DNA from: Candidatus Lutibacillus vidarii
Lineage (GTDB): Bacteria > Actinomycetota > Actinomycetes > Actinomycetales > Dermatophilaceae
Direction: 5' to 3'
Length of the DNA stretch: 64,000 nucleotides
Assembly: GCA_016717165.1 (NCBI GenBank)
Contig: JADKGA010000002.1
Coordinates: 868,001-932,000 of the forward strand
Position numbers and translations under genes: made by a program. This document shows positions 28,424-37,516 of the stretch, piece by piece. Positions within the stretch are counted from its first letter, which is position 1. Every line of letters begins with the position of its first letter. The notes under the pieces are model-generated. The model was not told the DNA's origin and ran no database searches. It worked only from the letters and a program-made list of their open reading frames with translations.

Positions 28424-29193
28424 CCCGGCCGCGCGACGAGGTGCGGGCCAGCTCGATCCTGCCGGCTCGGCGCAGGGAGGTGGAGCTGCACACCGCCGAC
28501 GGGCTGCGGCTGGTCGGCGAGCTCGCGCTGCCCGCGGGCTGTGACCCGGTGGCGACCCTGGTGACCCTGCACCCGCTGCCGACGCACGGCGGCTTCATGG
28601 ACAGCCACGTGCTGAAGAAGGCCGCGTACCGGCTGCCCGCGATGGCCGATCTCGCCGTGCTGCGGTTCAACACGCGCGGGACGAGCTCGCCGCGGGGGAC
28701 CTCTGAGGGCGCCTTCGACTTCGCCCGTTCGGAGCAGTATGACGTCGCCGCCGCCATCGAGCTGGCCGAGTTCTGGGAGCAGCCCTCGCTGCCGCGGCGC
28801 TGGCTGGTGGGATGGTCCTTCGGGACCGACCTGGCGCTGATGTACGGGCAGGACCCCTCGGTGGAGGGCGCGATCCTGCTCAGTCCGCCCTTGCGGTGGA
28901 GCCGCCCTGAGCACCTGGACGCCTGGGCGCAGTCGGGCAAGCCTGTCGTGGCGCTGGTGCCGTCGAACGACGACTTCCTGCGGCCGGCCGAGGCCGTGGA
29001 GCGCTTCGCCGCGATCCCGCAGGCCGAGGTCATCGCCGTCGAGGGCGTCGGGCATCTCTGGGTGGGGGAGCCGGCGGTGCGGCGGGTGCTGAGCGAGATC
29101 GTCGCCCGGGTCAACCCGGCGGCCCTGCCCTTGCCCACGACCTGGCCCGCGGAGTCGCAGACCCACGAAGCGCGTCCGGTCCACCCCGCCTAA
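28420..29193 (+). CDS. Alpha/beta hydrolase
   Basis: 257-residue alpha/beta-hydrolase fold protein. Nucleophile elbow VGWSFGTDLAL (Ser), oxyanion-side TLHPLPTHGGFMDSH and RFNTRGTSSPRGTSEG, and the late catalytic His in VEGVGHLWVGE. It resembles the CocE/YitV-like small hydrolases with a conserved HPLPTHGG motif. ATG 28420 overlaps the stop of the upstream small protein, so the two are coupled. Substrate unknown. Confidence 0.85.
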   Translation: MTRPRDEVRASSILPARRREVELHTADGLRLVGELALPAGCDPVATLVTLHPLPTHGGFMDSHVLKKAAYRLPAMADLAVLRFNTRGTSSPRGTSEGAFDFARSEQYDVAAAIELAEFWEQPSLPRRWLVGWSFGTDLALMYGQDPSVEGAILLSPPLRWSRPEHLDAWAQSGKPVVALVPSNDDFLRPAEAVERFAAIPQAEVIAVEGVGHLWVGEPAVRRVLSEIVARVNPAALPLPTTWPAESQTHEARPVHPA

Positions 29194-29350
29194 GCTCCCG
29201 TCGACGCTGGCGCCGGACACGCCCGCCTGGAATACACCCTTCCCGGGCGCCCCGACCGCGTCGCGTTGGGGGCGCTCCCACTGTGCCGGACCGGCCCGCC
29301 GCCCACCCCAGCCCGCAGTCGCGATGGGCTCCTTCCGATCCTGCGCGCAG

Positions 29351-29439
29351 TCAAACGTGCAGTAGTCAGAATCCCTAGGCGGCATACCGTGGCAAAACCG
29401 GACAAAAGAGAGCGCCTCGCCGGACTACTGCACGTTTGA
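29351..29439. repeat. 17-bp perfect inverted repeat with 55-bp spacer
   Basis: TCAAACGTGCAGTAGTC (29351-29367) is exactly repeated in reverse complement at 29423-29439. The spacer contains a smaller AGGCG/CGCCT pair and a GGCATAC word. Size and structure resemble a miniature palindromic or MITE-like element, or a large stem-loop; no target-site duplication is evident. Confidence 0.6.
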
Positions 29440-29619
29440 ATGCACGTCGTTGGTCGTCTGTGCGGCGCGCTGGGGGGCGCGTCGCGTGCTTGGGACGCTG
29501 TGGAGCGATCGCGCCAGGCTCTCGGGGTGTGAGGGGCTGCCCGGCTCCTGCATGCATTGGTCAGCTGCCGACTACGCAAATGGGGCATAACGCTGTACAT
29601 GGCAGCACACGCGGCCCGC

Positions 29620-29704
29620 GCTGGGTCACCGACGTGGCTGGGTCACCGACGCGGCTGGGTCACCGAGCCTGCTGGGTCACCGACGTGGCTGGGTCACCGA
29701 CGCA
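29620..29704 (+). repeat. Five-copy 17-bp tandem repeat
   Basis: Unit GCTGGGTCACCGACGTG starts at 29620, 29637, 29654, 29671 and 29688 with only 0-4 changes, all in the last bases. Each unit contains GGTCACC. The 17-bp period shifts reading frame at each copy, so it is not selected as protein. Looks like a minisatellite or iteron-like array. Confidence 0.85.
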
Positions 29705-29755
29705 GCAGCGTGGTGGGGGTCCGCGCTCGGGCGCCAGCTCGCTGCGGAGCAGCCC

Positions 29756-31159
29756 CTAGTACTGGTCCTGGCGGGGGACGATGACTTCCTCGTAGATCAA
29801 GAGCAGCCCAGCAGCGGCCGGTATGGCGATCAGCGCCCCGAGCATCCCCATCAGGGCGCCGCCGGTCATCGCGGCGACGACGGTCACGGCGCCGGGCACC
29901 GACACCGTCCGCTGCATGATGCGGGGCATGACGGCGTAGTTCTCCAGCTGCTGGTACACGATGTAGTAGATGATCGCGATGACCGCCTTCTTCGGCTCGT
30001 CGAAGAGCGCGACGATCCCCACGACCACCGCCCCGAGGGTCGCACCGACCATCGGCACCAGCCCGAGGAAGCCGACGGCGACGGCGAGCACCGCGGCATA
30101 CGGGATCCCGACGACGAGCATCATCAGCCAGGAGAAGAAGGCGTTGACGCTGGCGACGGCGACCTGACCGATGGCATAGGACCCGACCCGGCGCATGACC
30201 TCCTCGGACAGCGAGACGACCCGCGGCCGCCGGGTGGCGGGCACCAGCGCATAGATCGCCCCCTTGAGCACCGGCAGGGTCGCGAGGAAGTACAGGACGA
30301 GGATCAGCACGGTCAGCGTCGAGAAGATCCCGGACGCCAGCGCCTTCCCGGCATCGAGCACGCCGCCGAAGACCTGCGAGACAAAGGTGCCGTCGGTCAG
30401 CTTGGCATTGATCTCCTGCTGGGCTCGGGCCAGAACCTGGTAGTGCTGGTCGATGTCCTGGACCCAGCTCTGGTTGACGAAGTTCGTCAGGTATGTCGGT
30501 GCGCGCTGGACGAGGTCACCGCCTTGCTGCGCCACCGGTGGGATGACGAAGGACCCGAGCAGCGCGAAGACGACGATAAGCCCGCCGAAGACGGCAGCGA
30601 CCGACCAACCGCGGGTGAACCCTCGCCGGATCAGCGCCTCGACGACCGGGTTGAGCGCCAGGGTGAGGAAGAGCGAGACGAGCAGCAAGGTGAGGACGGT
30701 GTCGAGCTGTTGGAGCGCCCGGACCAGGCCCATCGCGACGAGGACGCCAAGGGCCCCGAGGAAGCCGACGTAGAACGGGGACTGTCGGTCCAGCGGCAGC
30801 CCAGCAGGGACGATCGGGAGCCGGTTGCGACCACCCGAGCCCATCGACCCATTGCTGCCCGTCGACCCGTTGCCGCCCAGCGAGCCGGCCGGGCGCACCC
30901 GGTGCCCAGAGTCCGAGACCGCGGGGCCACGCGAGCGCCGCCTGTCCGCAGGGGCGGACCGCTCGGTCTGGTCGGGCGTCAATAGGTGGTCCGACTGCTC
31001 GGGCGGGGGCGGCATACCCTCGTCGGCGCCAGCCGCAACGGCAGGCGACGACGGTGGCGCAAGGATCGGCCGCCGACCCTCCTGCAGTCGGGCATCGCGA
31101 GCCACGCGCACGGCAGCAACGAACGACCGCGCCCGGTGCAGCAGCGTCGCCATGACCAC
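29756..31159 (-). CDS. AI-2E family transporter (PerM/YdiK-like)
   Basis: 467-residue polytopic membrane protein. The N-terminal about 125 residues are cytosolic, charged and disordered, with a GNGSTGSNGSMGSGG stretch. About seven to eight membrane segments follow, including SLFLTLALNPVVEAL, VGFLGLVPMVGATLGAVVVG and the QQLENYAVMPRIMQRTVSVPG motif typical of the AI-2E exporter-like family. Family members have varied or unknown substrates (autoinducer-2 export, sodium/proton exchange). Stands alone on the minus strand. Confidence 0.88.
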   Translation of the reverse strand: MVMATLLHRARSFVAAVRVARDARLQEGRRPILAPPSSPAVAAGADEGMPPPPEQSDHLLTPDQTERSAPADRRRSRGPAVSDSGHRVRPAGSLGGNGSTGSNGSMGSGGRNRLPIVPAGLPLDRQSPFYVGFLGALGVLVAMGLVRALQQLDTVLTLLLVSLFLTLALNPVVEALIRRGFTRGWSVAAVFGGLIVVFALLGSFVIPPVAQQGGDLVQRAPTYLTNFVNQSWVQDIDQHYQVLARAQQEINAKLTDGTFVSQVFGGVLDAGKALASGIFSTLTVLILVLYFLATLPVLKGAIYALVPATRRPRVVSLSEEVMRRVGSYAIGQVAVASVNAFFSWLMMLVVGIPYAAVLAVAVGFLGLVPMVGATLGAVVVGIVALFDEPKKAVIAIIYYIVYQQLENYAVMPRIMQRTVSVPGAVTVVAAMTGGALMGMLGALIAIPAAAGLLLIYEEVIVPRQDQY

Positions 31160-31211
31160 CTCCCGCCAGTGAGCCTAACTGCCCACCGCGAGGAGGTGGT
31201 GGACCCAGACC

Positions 31212-32549
31212 TCAGACGTTACGGAAGCGGTTGATCTGCGGAAGCAGAGCCTCGCGCTTCTCCGGGTTGGTCACGCCCAGGCCCTCCTCCGGCGCAAGGC
31301 AGAGCACGCCGACCTTGCCCTGGTGGAGGTTGTGGTGGACGTCGGTCGCGGCCTGCCCCACATCGGCGAGCGCATAGGTCTTCGACAGGGTCGGGTGGGT
31401 GAGGCCTCGGTTGATGAGGTCGTTGGCCTCCCACGCCTCGCGGTAGTTGGCGAAGTGGCTCGAGACGATCCGCTTGAGGTTCATCCAGAGGTAGCGGTTG
31501 TCGTACTCGTGCATATAGCCCGAGGTCGACGCGCAGGTGGTGATGGTGCCGCCCTTGCGGGTGACGAAGACGCTGGCGCCGAAGGTCTCCCGGCCGGGGT
31601 GCTCGAAGACGATGTCGACGTCATACCCGCCGGTGAGCTTGCGGATGTCGGCGCCGAAGCGGCGCCACTCCTTGGGGTCCTGGGTCTGCGGGTCCTTCCA
31701 GAACGTGTAGCCGCCGGCGCGCCGGTCGATGACCAGCTCGGCGCCCATCTTGCGGACGATGTCGGCCTTGTCCTCGCTGGAGACGACGCAGACCGGGGTG
31801 CCGCCACCGGCCAGGCACATCTGCGTGGCGTACGAGCCGAGACCGCCGCTGGCGCCCCAGATGAGCACCCGGTCGCCGAGCTTCATCGCCGCGCCGTTCT
31901 TGGAGATCAGCTGCCGGTAGGCGGTCGAGTTGACCAGGCCCGGGCAGGCGGCCTCCTCCCAAGACAGGTGCGCCGGCTTGGGCATGAGCTGGTTCGCCTT
32001 GACGATGGCGAGCTCGGCGAGGCCGCCGAAGTTGGTCTCGAAGCCCCAGATCCGCTGCTCCGGGTCCATCATCGTGTCGTTGTGCCCGTCGTGGTGCTCC
32101 AGCTCGACGGACAGGCAGTGGGCGACGACCTCCTGGCCGGGCTTCCAGATGTGCACGCCCGGGCCGGTGCGCAGGACGACGCCGGCGAGGTCGGAGCCGA
32201 CGATGTGGTACGGCAGGTCGTGCCGCTTGGCCCACGGGCTGAGCTTGGCGTAACGCTCGAGGAAGCCGAAGGTCGGCAGCGGCTCGAAGATCGAGGTCCA
32301 CACCGTGTTGTAATTGATCGCGCTGGCCATGACCGCGACCAGCGCCTCACCGGGAGCGAGCTCGGGGATCGGCACGTCATCGAGGTGGAGCGACTTCTTG
32401 GGGTCCTTATCGCGGGACGCCATCCCGGCGAACATCTCGGTCTCGTCCTTGTGGACGGTGACGGCGCGATAGGACTCGGGGACCTTCAGCGCGGCATAGG
32501 TGCCCTCGCTGCGGTCGCCGGACAGGATGGCCTCACGGATCTGCTGCAT
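31212..32549 (-). CDS. ccr: Crotonyl-CoA carboxylase/reductase
   Basis: NADPH-dependent reductive carboxylation of crotonyl-CoA to ethylmalonyl-CoA, the key step of the ethylmalonyl-CoA pathway and a source of extender units. With ATG 32549 the protein has 445 residues and all four CO2-binding residues of the Kitasatospora enzyme fall at the same numbers: N81 (INYN), F170 and E171 (WGFET), H365 (SSHFANY). The MDR nucleotide-binding motif WGASGGLGSYATQ is intact. This argues for true carboxylase activity rather than simple reduction. A TAGCGT -10 candidate is at 32602-32607 on this strand, and GAGG precedes the start. Confidence 0.96.
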   Translation of the reverse strand: MQQIREAILSGDRSEGTYAALKVPESYRAVTVHKDETEMFAGMASRDKDPKKSLHLDDVPIPELAPGEALVAVMASAINYNTVWTSIFEPLPTFGFLERYAKLSPWAKRHDLPYHIVGSDLAGVVLRTGPGVHIWKPGQEVVAHCLSVELEHHDGHNDTMMDPEQRIWGFETNFGGLAELAIVKANQLMPKPAHLSWEEAACPGLVNSTAYRQLISKNGAAMKLGDRVLIWGASGGLGSYATQMCLAGGGTPVCVVSSEDKADIVRKMGAELVIDRRAGGYTFWKDPQTQDPKEWRRFGADIRKLTGGYDVDIVFEHPGRETFGASVFVTRKGGTITTCASTSGYMHEYDNRYLWMNLKRIVSSHFANYREAWEANDLINRGLTHPTLSKTYALADVGQAATDVHHNLHQGKVGVLCLAPEEGLGVTNPEKREALLPQINRFRNV

Positions 32550-32878
32550 GATGCACCTCGTCGCACGTCGGGGGAGCCCGGGAGCTGGGCCGTCACGCCC
32601 AACGCTACCCAGCGGTAAGGAAGCGGGGCAGGGCGAGGGTCCCCGGGGTGCCGTGAGCCTGCTCACCAGCAGTCGGCCGCAGGAATAGGTATGACGAATC
32701 CCGGTGTGGCATACCACTGCTGGATGGACCTGAGTCCAACGCAGGTCGACACCAATCCGGCGGTCCTTGGTCACATCCTGCCGATGAACCCCGGAAAGGG
32801 CGGCCAACACACTCGATATGCCGACCCGCGATGGCCCGGCGCTGGGCCGCATATCGTCGGCAGCGGAGGAGAACCGTC
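32550..32878. promoter_or_regulatory. Divergent control region between ccr and the nucleoside ABC operon
   Basis: 329 bp without a gene. Contains the -10 candidate for ccr (TAGCGT, 32602-32607, minus strand), an inverted pair GGTATG/CATACC (about 32686-32713), and just before the lipoprotein gene a compound stem: GATATGC (32815-32821) with GCATATC (32849-32855) enclosing GGCCC/GGGCC (32833-32848). The latter would lie in the mRNA leader next to the GGAGGAG ribosome binding site and could affect translation. Confidence 0.45.
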
Positions 32879-33913
32879 ATGTCCCTCACCCACCCATCGC
32901 GTCGCGTCGCGATCGCCGCGGCACTGACCGTCCCCGCCCTGCTGCTCGGAGCCTGTGGCGGCGGCGGAACCCCCGCCCCTGGGTCCTCGGGCTCGGGGTC
33001 TGGTGCCGGCGCCGTGAAGATCGCCGCCATCTTCTCGGGTCCGACCAATGACGCCGACTACAACAACCTCGGCCTGCTCGCGCTCAAGGCCGCCGAGGCC
33101 AAGGGCGCGACGATCTCCTTCACCGAGAAGGTCGCGGTCCCCGACGTCGAGGCCCGGCTCAACGAGGCCGTCGGCGACGGCGCCACCATCGTCTGGACGC
33201 ACGGCTCGCAGTTCTACGAGGCCACTGCGAAGGTCGCCAAGGCCAACCCTGAGGTCACCTTCATCGGCGAGTATGACGGCCAGGCCGCCGACCAGCCGGC
33301 GAACGTGTGGACCATCGACCGGCAGTTCCACATCGGCTTCTACGGCATGGGCGTCTTCGCCACCAAGCTGTCGAAGACCGGGACCATCGGCTATGTCGGC
33401 GGCCTCTCGCTGCCGTTCTCGATGGCCGAGGTCCACGCGATGCAGCAGGCCATCGCCGACGGCGGCGCCGCGGTGACGATCAAGCCGGTCTGGACTGGCG
33501 ACTTCAACGACGCCGCCAAGGCCCAGCAGTTCGCGACCCAGCTCATCGGGTCCGGTGCGGACGTCATCGTCGGCTCGCTCAACCAGGGCGCCACCGGCAC
33601 CTTCCAGGCCTTCGAGGGCAAGCCCTCCGGGTCGGGCTGGGTGACCGCCAAGTACACCGACAAGTCGGCAGCGGCCGGTCCGCACTATGCGGGCAGCCTC
33701 CAGTACGACTTCGCCAAGCCGCTCGGCGACGTCCTGGCCAAGATCGCCGCTGGCACTCGGACCGGGCGGTACCCGCTGGGCTTCGACACCGGCGTGACGA
33801 TCTCGATGTCCGCGAACGTCCCCGCCGACGTCAAGACCGCCGTCACCGAGGTCATGGACAAGATCAAGTCGGGGCAGATCACCGTCAAGCTGGACACCTC
33901 GAAGATCGGGTGA
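32879..33913 (+). CDS. BMP-family substrate-binding lipoprotein (PnrA-like)
   Basis: Extracellular solute receptor of an ABC importer. Signal peptide with lipobox LLGAC, lipidated C26, followed by a Gly/Ser linker, then the BMP domain (VKIAAIFSGPTNDADYNN, FIGEYDGQ, GFYGMGVFATKLSKTGTIGYVGG, DVIVGSLNQG). BMP proteins of this type bind nucleosides in most studied cases. 344 residues. ATG 32879 follows GGAGGAG. First gene of a four-gene operon with an ATPase and two permeases. Confidence 0.92.
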   Translation: MSLTHPSRRVAIAAALTVPALLLGACGGGGTPAPGSSGSGSGAGAVKIAAIFSGPTNDADYNNLGLLALKAAEAKGATISFTEKVAVPDVEARLNEAVGDGATIVWTHGSQFYEATAKVAKANPEVTFIGEYDGQAADQPANVWTIDRQFHIGFYGMGVFATKLSKTGTIGYVGGLSLPFSMAEVHAMQQAIADGGAAVTIKPVWTGDFNDAAKAQQFATQLIGSGADVIVGSLNQGATGTFQAFEGKPSGSGWVTAKYTDKSAAAGPHYAGSLQYDFAKPLGDVLAKIAAGTRTGRYPLGFDTGVTISMSANVPADVKTAVTEVMDKIKSGQITVKLDTSKIG

Positions 33914-33920
33914 CGAGGCG

Positions 33921-35498
33921 ATGACGACGCCACACCCCCACGCGGCGCCGCCCTTGCTCCAGATGTCGGGCATCACCAAGGCCTTCGGGCCGGTGCTGGC
34001 ACTCGACGGCGTCGACTTCACCGTGGCCCCCCGGCAGATCCATGGTCTGCTCGGGGGCAACGGGGCAGGCAAGACGACCCTGATGAACGTCCTCTACGGG
34101 CTGTACTCCGCCGACGCCGGCACGATCACGATCGACGGGGTGCCGGTGACGATCGGCTCTCCCCGGGACGCCATCGCGGCCGGTGTCGGCATGGTCCACC
34201 AGACCTTCCTCCAGGTGGACGTCTTCACCGTCGCCGAGAATGTCGTGCTCGGGACGTCGACAGCCGGCGTCGACGTCCCGGCCCGGCTGCGTGAGCTGTC
34301 CGAGCGCTTCGGCCTGGCCGTCGACCCCACCGCCCGGGTGGCCGACCTGCCGGTGGGAGTCCGTCAGCGCGTGGAGATCCTCAAGGCCCTCTACCGCGGC
34401 GCCAAGCTGCTCATCCTCGACGAGCCGACGACGAACCTCACCCCGCAGGAGGTCGACGCGCTTTTCGGCTCGATGCGGGCGATCGTCGACGAGGGGATGT
34501 CGGTCGTCCTCATCACCCACAAGATCCGCGAGACGATGGCCGTCTGCGACCAGATGACCGTGATGCGCGACGGCCGCTGGGTCGCCACGCTCGACGCTGC
34601 GCGGACCAGCGCGGACGACCTGGCCGCCAGAATGATCGGCGCAGCCCCCCTGGCCGTCGACGCCGCGGGTGTGCCGGTGCCACAGAGCACCGGCGGCCGG
34701 ACTCGGCCGACGAGCCGGCCCGGTGCCGTCGGAGCAGCCCCCACCGACGCGTCGGCCGCGAGGCTGGTCGTCCGTGGGCTCACCGTGACAGCCGGCGCGG
34801 ACCGGGCGCCGCTCGTCGCCTCGGTCGACATCGCCCTGGCGCCCGGCGAGATCCTCGGCATCGCGGGGGTCGCCGGCAACGGGCAGGTCGAGCTCGCCGA
34901 GGCGCTGACCGGGTGTCGGCCGGTCTCCGGCAGCCTGGTGCTCGACGGTCAGGAGCTCGTCGGGCGCCCGACGGCGACCTGGCTGGATGCCGGCGTCGTC
35001 TATGTCCCCGAGGACCGGCAGCGGGACGGCATCCTCCCCGGTGCCGATATCACGGAGAACCTCGTCCTCGGCTCGCACCGCCGCCTGGCCCGGCGCGGCC
35101 TGCTCGACTGGGGACGGGCCCGCTCCGACGCGGCGCGGGCCATCGACGAGTTCTCGATCAAGACCCCCAGCGCCGCGACGGCCTGCGGGCGCCTCTCGGG
35201 CGGCAATATCCAGCGGGTCATCCTCGCCAGGGCCTTCGGCCGGGATCCGTCGGTGCTGCTCCTGCACAACCCCACCCGTGGCCTGGATATCGCCTCGACG
35301 GCCTTCGTCTACGACCGGGTGCGCCGGGCGGCCGCCGCAGGCTGCTCGGTCATCCTTATCTCCGAGGACCTCGACGAGGTCCTCGCGCTCGCCGACCGAG
35401 TGCGGGTGGTCTACTCCGGTCGCCTCGTCGGCGACGTCCCGCGGGAGTCCGCCGACCCGTACGCCCTCGGTCGCCTCATGACAGGAGTGGGGGTATGA
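33921..35498 (+). CDS. Nucleoside-type ABC transporter ATP-binding protein (two domains)
   Basis: 525-residue double nucleotide-binding protein. Domain 1 has a complete Walker A (GGNGAGKTT, about residues 45-53) and Walker B (LLILDEPTTNLTP) with a degenerate signature (LPVGVRQRVEI). Domain 2 has a degenerate Walker A without lysine (GVAGNGQVELAE, about 315-326), a good signature (LSGGNIQRV, about 424) and an altered Walker B (LLLHNPTRGLD). This complementary asymmetry is typical of the RbsA/NupO-type family. Starts 7 bases after the lipoprotein stop and overlaps the permease gene by 4 bases. Confidence 0.94.
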   Translation: MTTPHPHAAPPLLQMSGITKAFGPVLALDGVDFTVAPRQIHGLLGGNGAGKTTLMNVLYGLYSADAGTITIDGVPVTIGSPRDAIAAGVGMVHQTFLQVDVFTVAENVVLGTSTAGVDVPARLRELSERFGLAVDPTARVADLPVGVRQRVEILKALYRGAKLLILDEPTTNLTPQEVDALFGSMRAIVDEGMSVVLITHKIRETMAVCDQMTVMRDGRWVATLDAARTSADDLAARMIGAAPLAVDAAGVPVPQSTGGRTRPTSRPGAVGAAPTDASAARLVVRGLTVTAGADRAPLVASVDIALAPGEILGIAGVAGNGQVELAEALTGCRPVSGSLVLDGQELVGRPTATWLDAGVVYVPEDRQRDGILPGADITENLVLGSHRRLARRGLLDWGRARSDAARAIDEFSIKTPSAATACGRLSGGNIQRVILARAFGRDPSVLLLHNPTRGLDIASTAFVYDRVRRAAAAGCSVILISEDLDEVLALADRVRVVYSGRLVGDVPRESADPYALGRLMTGVGV

Positions 35499-36610
35499 CG
35501 ACCACGTCCACCACCCCGGCCCCGTCGAGCCAGCCGTCCGCGGCCTCGCGCCGGGCCCGCCTAAGCCTCGGCGCCGCCCTCCCGTACGCCATCGCCGTGG
35601 TCGCCGCCTTCGCCGTGGTCGCGGTGCTCATCGTCGCCTTGGGCCACGACCCCATCCAGGCCTTCCGCGCCGTGCTGACCAACTCCTTCCGCAACCAGAC
35701 CGGCGTCGTCCAGACCCTGCAGAAGTGGGTGCCGCTCACCCTGCTCGCGCTCGCCTTCGTCATCCCGCTGGCCGCGGGGCGGTTCAACATCGGGGGCGAG
35801 GGTCAGATGATCCTCGGGGCCACCGGAGCCGTCGCTGTCGGCATCGTCGGCTCCGGACTACCTGCCGCCGTCCTGCTGCCCCTGGTGGTCCTCGCCGGCG
35901 TCCTGGCCGGAGCGCTGTGGGCGGCCGTCTCGGCGTGGCTCATGGACCGGTTCTCGGTCAACGAGATCCTCTCGACCGTCCTGCTCAACTTCGTCTCCTT
36001 CGAGCTGCTCGACTACATCGCGTCGAGCGTCTGGTCCGACCCTGGGGCCGGTGGGGCCGTGACGATCCCGATCGCCGCCGCAGCCGAGCTGCCGACGGTG
36101 GGCCGCCCCCCGATGCACATCGGCGTCATCCTTGTCGCCTTCCTCGCCGCAGGGGCCGCCGTCCTGGCTCGGCGGAGCACCGCCGGCTACGAGCTGCGCG
36201 CGGTAGGCCTCAACGAGCGGGCCGCCAAGCTCCACGGGATCCGCACCAGCAGGGTCGCGGTGGCGTCCATGGTGGTGGCGGGTGCCATCGGCGGGCTGGC
36301 CGGCGCGGTCGAGGTGGTCGGTGTCCATCACCGGATGCTCGAGGGTATCCAGTCCAACTTCCTCCTCCTCGGGATCATCATCGGGCTCATCGCCCGCGGC
36401 TCGCTCACCGCCGTCCCCTTCGTCGCCTTCGGCATCGCGGTGCTCGAGGTCGGCGCCGGGAGCATGCAGCGCGCTTCGGGGGTTCCGGTCGAGATCGTCC
36501 TCATCCTCGAGGGGCTGATCCTGTTGTTCCTGCTCATGTCCGATGTCATCGCCGACCGGGTGCGCAGGTCCCGGACCGTTGCGGTCGCGGCCCAGGAGGC
36601 AACGGCATGA
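35495..36610 (+). CDS. ABC transporter permease (nucleoside type), subunit 1
   Basis: 371-residue inner-membrane permease of the BPD_transp_2 family with about nine to ten helices. RFNIGGEGQMILGATGAV is the conserved motif, and the coupling region AVGLNERAAKLHGI faces the ATPase. ATG 35495 overlaps the ATPase stop (ATGA). Pairs with the following permease. Confidence 0.93.
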   Translation: MTTTSTTPAPSSQPSAASRRARLSLGAALPYAIAVVAAFAVVAVLIVALGHDPIQAFRAVLTNSFRNQTGVVQTLQKWVPLTLLALAFVIPLAAGRFNIGGEGQMILGATGAVAVGIVGSGLPAAVLLPLVVLAGVLAGALWAAVSAWLMDRFSVNEILSTVLLNFVSFELLDYIASSVWSDPGAGGAVTIPIAAAAELPTVGRPPMHIGVILVAFLAAGAAVLARRSTAGYELRAVGLNERAAKLHGIRTSRVAVASMVVAGAIGGLAGAVEVVGVHHRMLEGIQSNFLLLGIIIGLIARGSLTAVPFVAFGIAVLEVGAGSMQRASGVPVEIVLILEGLILLFLLMSDVIADRVRRSRTVAVAAQEATA

Positions 36611-37485
36611 ACGAGTTCGTCATCCTGACGATCACTGCCATGGTGCCCTTCGTCTTCGTCGCCCAGGGAACGATGCTCTCCGGCCGGGCCGGCATCTTCA
36701 ATGTCGCCCAGGAGGGGCTCATGCTCCTCGGCGCCGCTGTCGGCTATCTCGTCTCCCTCTCGGTCGGCTCGGACCTGGCTGGACTGGTCGTCGCCGGCTT
36801 CGCCGGAGCCGTCTTCGGGCTCATCCTCGCCTGGGCGACGACCTACCTGCGCCTCGACCAGTTCGTCGTCGGTCTGGCGCTCTTCTTCCTCTCCGGGGGG
36901 ACGGCGAGCCTGCTCTACCGGTTGGTCATCGGACAGGACGAGCCCCCGCGGATCAAGCCGCTGCCCGAGGTGGTCCTCGGTCTGGACGCCATGGTCCTGG
37001 CCGCAGTCGCCCTCTCGGTGGCGCTGTGGTGGTGGCTCTACCGCACCGACGCCGGGATGCGCCTGCGGTCGGTGGGGGAGAACCCCAAGGCCGCGGACGC
37101 CCTCGGCATACCTGTGTTCCGCACTCGGATGGTCGCTGGGACGGTCGGCGCGGCCCTCATGGCCGTTGGCGGCGCCTACCTGCCGATGGTCTTCTCCGGT
37201 GTGTATGCCGACGGGATCGTCGCCGGGCGCGGCTGGCTGGCCATCGCCTTGGCCTTCTTCGGCGGATGGCGCCCGCAGTTCATCCTCATCGGGTCGGCCT
37301 TCTTCGCCGCGATGGACGTCCTGGCCCAGAAGGCGCAGGTCACCGGCCTCGGTATCCCGCACCAGTTCGTCTCGATGCTGCCCTATCTGGCGACCCTGCT
37401 CGTCATGGTCTTCGCCTTCCGCTGGGCGCTGGTCCCCGGCTTCCTCGGCCGCAACTACGACCGCGAGTCGCGCATCACCAGCTGA
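36607..37485 (+). CDS. ABC transporter permease (nucleoside type), subunit 2
   Basis: 292-residue permease with the matching motif RAGIFNVAQEGLMLLGA and coupling loop SVGENPKAADALGI. ATG 36607 overlaps the stop of subunit 1 by 4 bases. Completes a lipoprotein-ATPase-permease-permease importer, most likely for purine or other nucleosides. No nucleoside hydrolase, phosphorylase or deaminase gene accompanies it here. Confidence 0.93.
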   Translation: MNEFVILTITAMVPFVFVAQGTMLSGRAGIFNVAQEGLMLLGAAVGYLVSLSVGSDLAGLVVAGFAGAVFGLILAWATTYLRLDQFVVGLALFFLSGGTASLLYRLVIGQDEPPRIKPLPEVVLGLDAMVLAAVALSVALWWWLYRTDAGMRLRSVGENPKAADALGIPVFRTRMVAGTVGAALMAVGGAYLPMVFSGVYADGIVAGRGWLAIALAFFGGWRPQFILIGSAFFAAMDVLAQKAQVTGLGIPHQFVSMLPYLATLLVMVFAFRWALVPGFLGRNYDRESRITS

Positions 37486-37516
37486 CCCGGTGTGCGCCCA
37501 CCGCCCAGCCGGGCCG

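Larger units (their letters stand above)
29194..29755. other. 562-bp gene-free convergent intergenic region
   Basis: Lies between the 3' ends of the hydrolase (+) and AI-2E (-) genes. It is less GC-rich than its surroundings in parts (about 58% near 29341-29400) and contains the inverted repeat 29351-29439 and the tandem repeat 29620-29704. Short open frames here have repeat-derived or compositionally random translations, and I do not accept any as a gene. Confidence 0.6.

Noticed and set aside
29620..29704. CRISPR-like array
   Set aside because: The 17-bp units are directly adjacent with no spacers, and there are no cas genes.
29436..29784. Small open frames on the plus strand across the tandem repeat
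   Set aside because: The translations are products of the 17-bp repeat rotating through frames, without a ribosome binding site or family resemblance.
32672..32720. Cobalamin-riboswitch-like core (AGGAA, GGTA, AATCC, CCACTG in the right order) upstream of the BMP lipoprotein gene
   Set aside because: The supporting stems are weak and I find no 3' B12-box conserved block; the downstream genes are a nucleoside-type importer. A covariance-model search (Rfam RF00174) would settle it; a significant hit would reverse this.
31212..32852. Longer Ccr starting near 32852
   Set aside because: Only the ATG at 32549 places the four CO2-binding residues at the known numbers 81, 170, 171 and 365; the upstream frame is intergenic in character.
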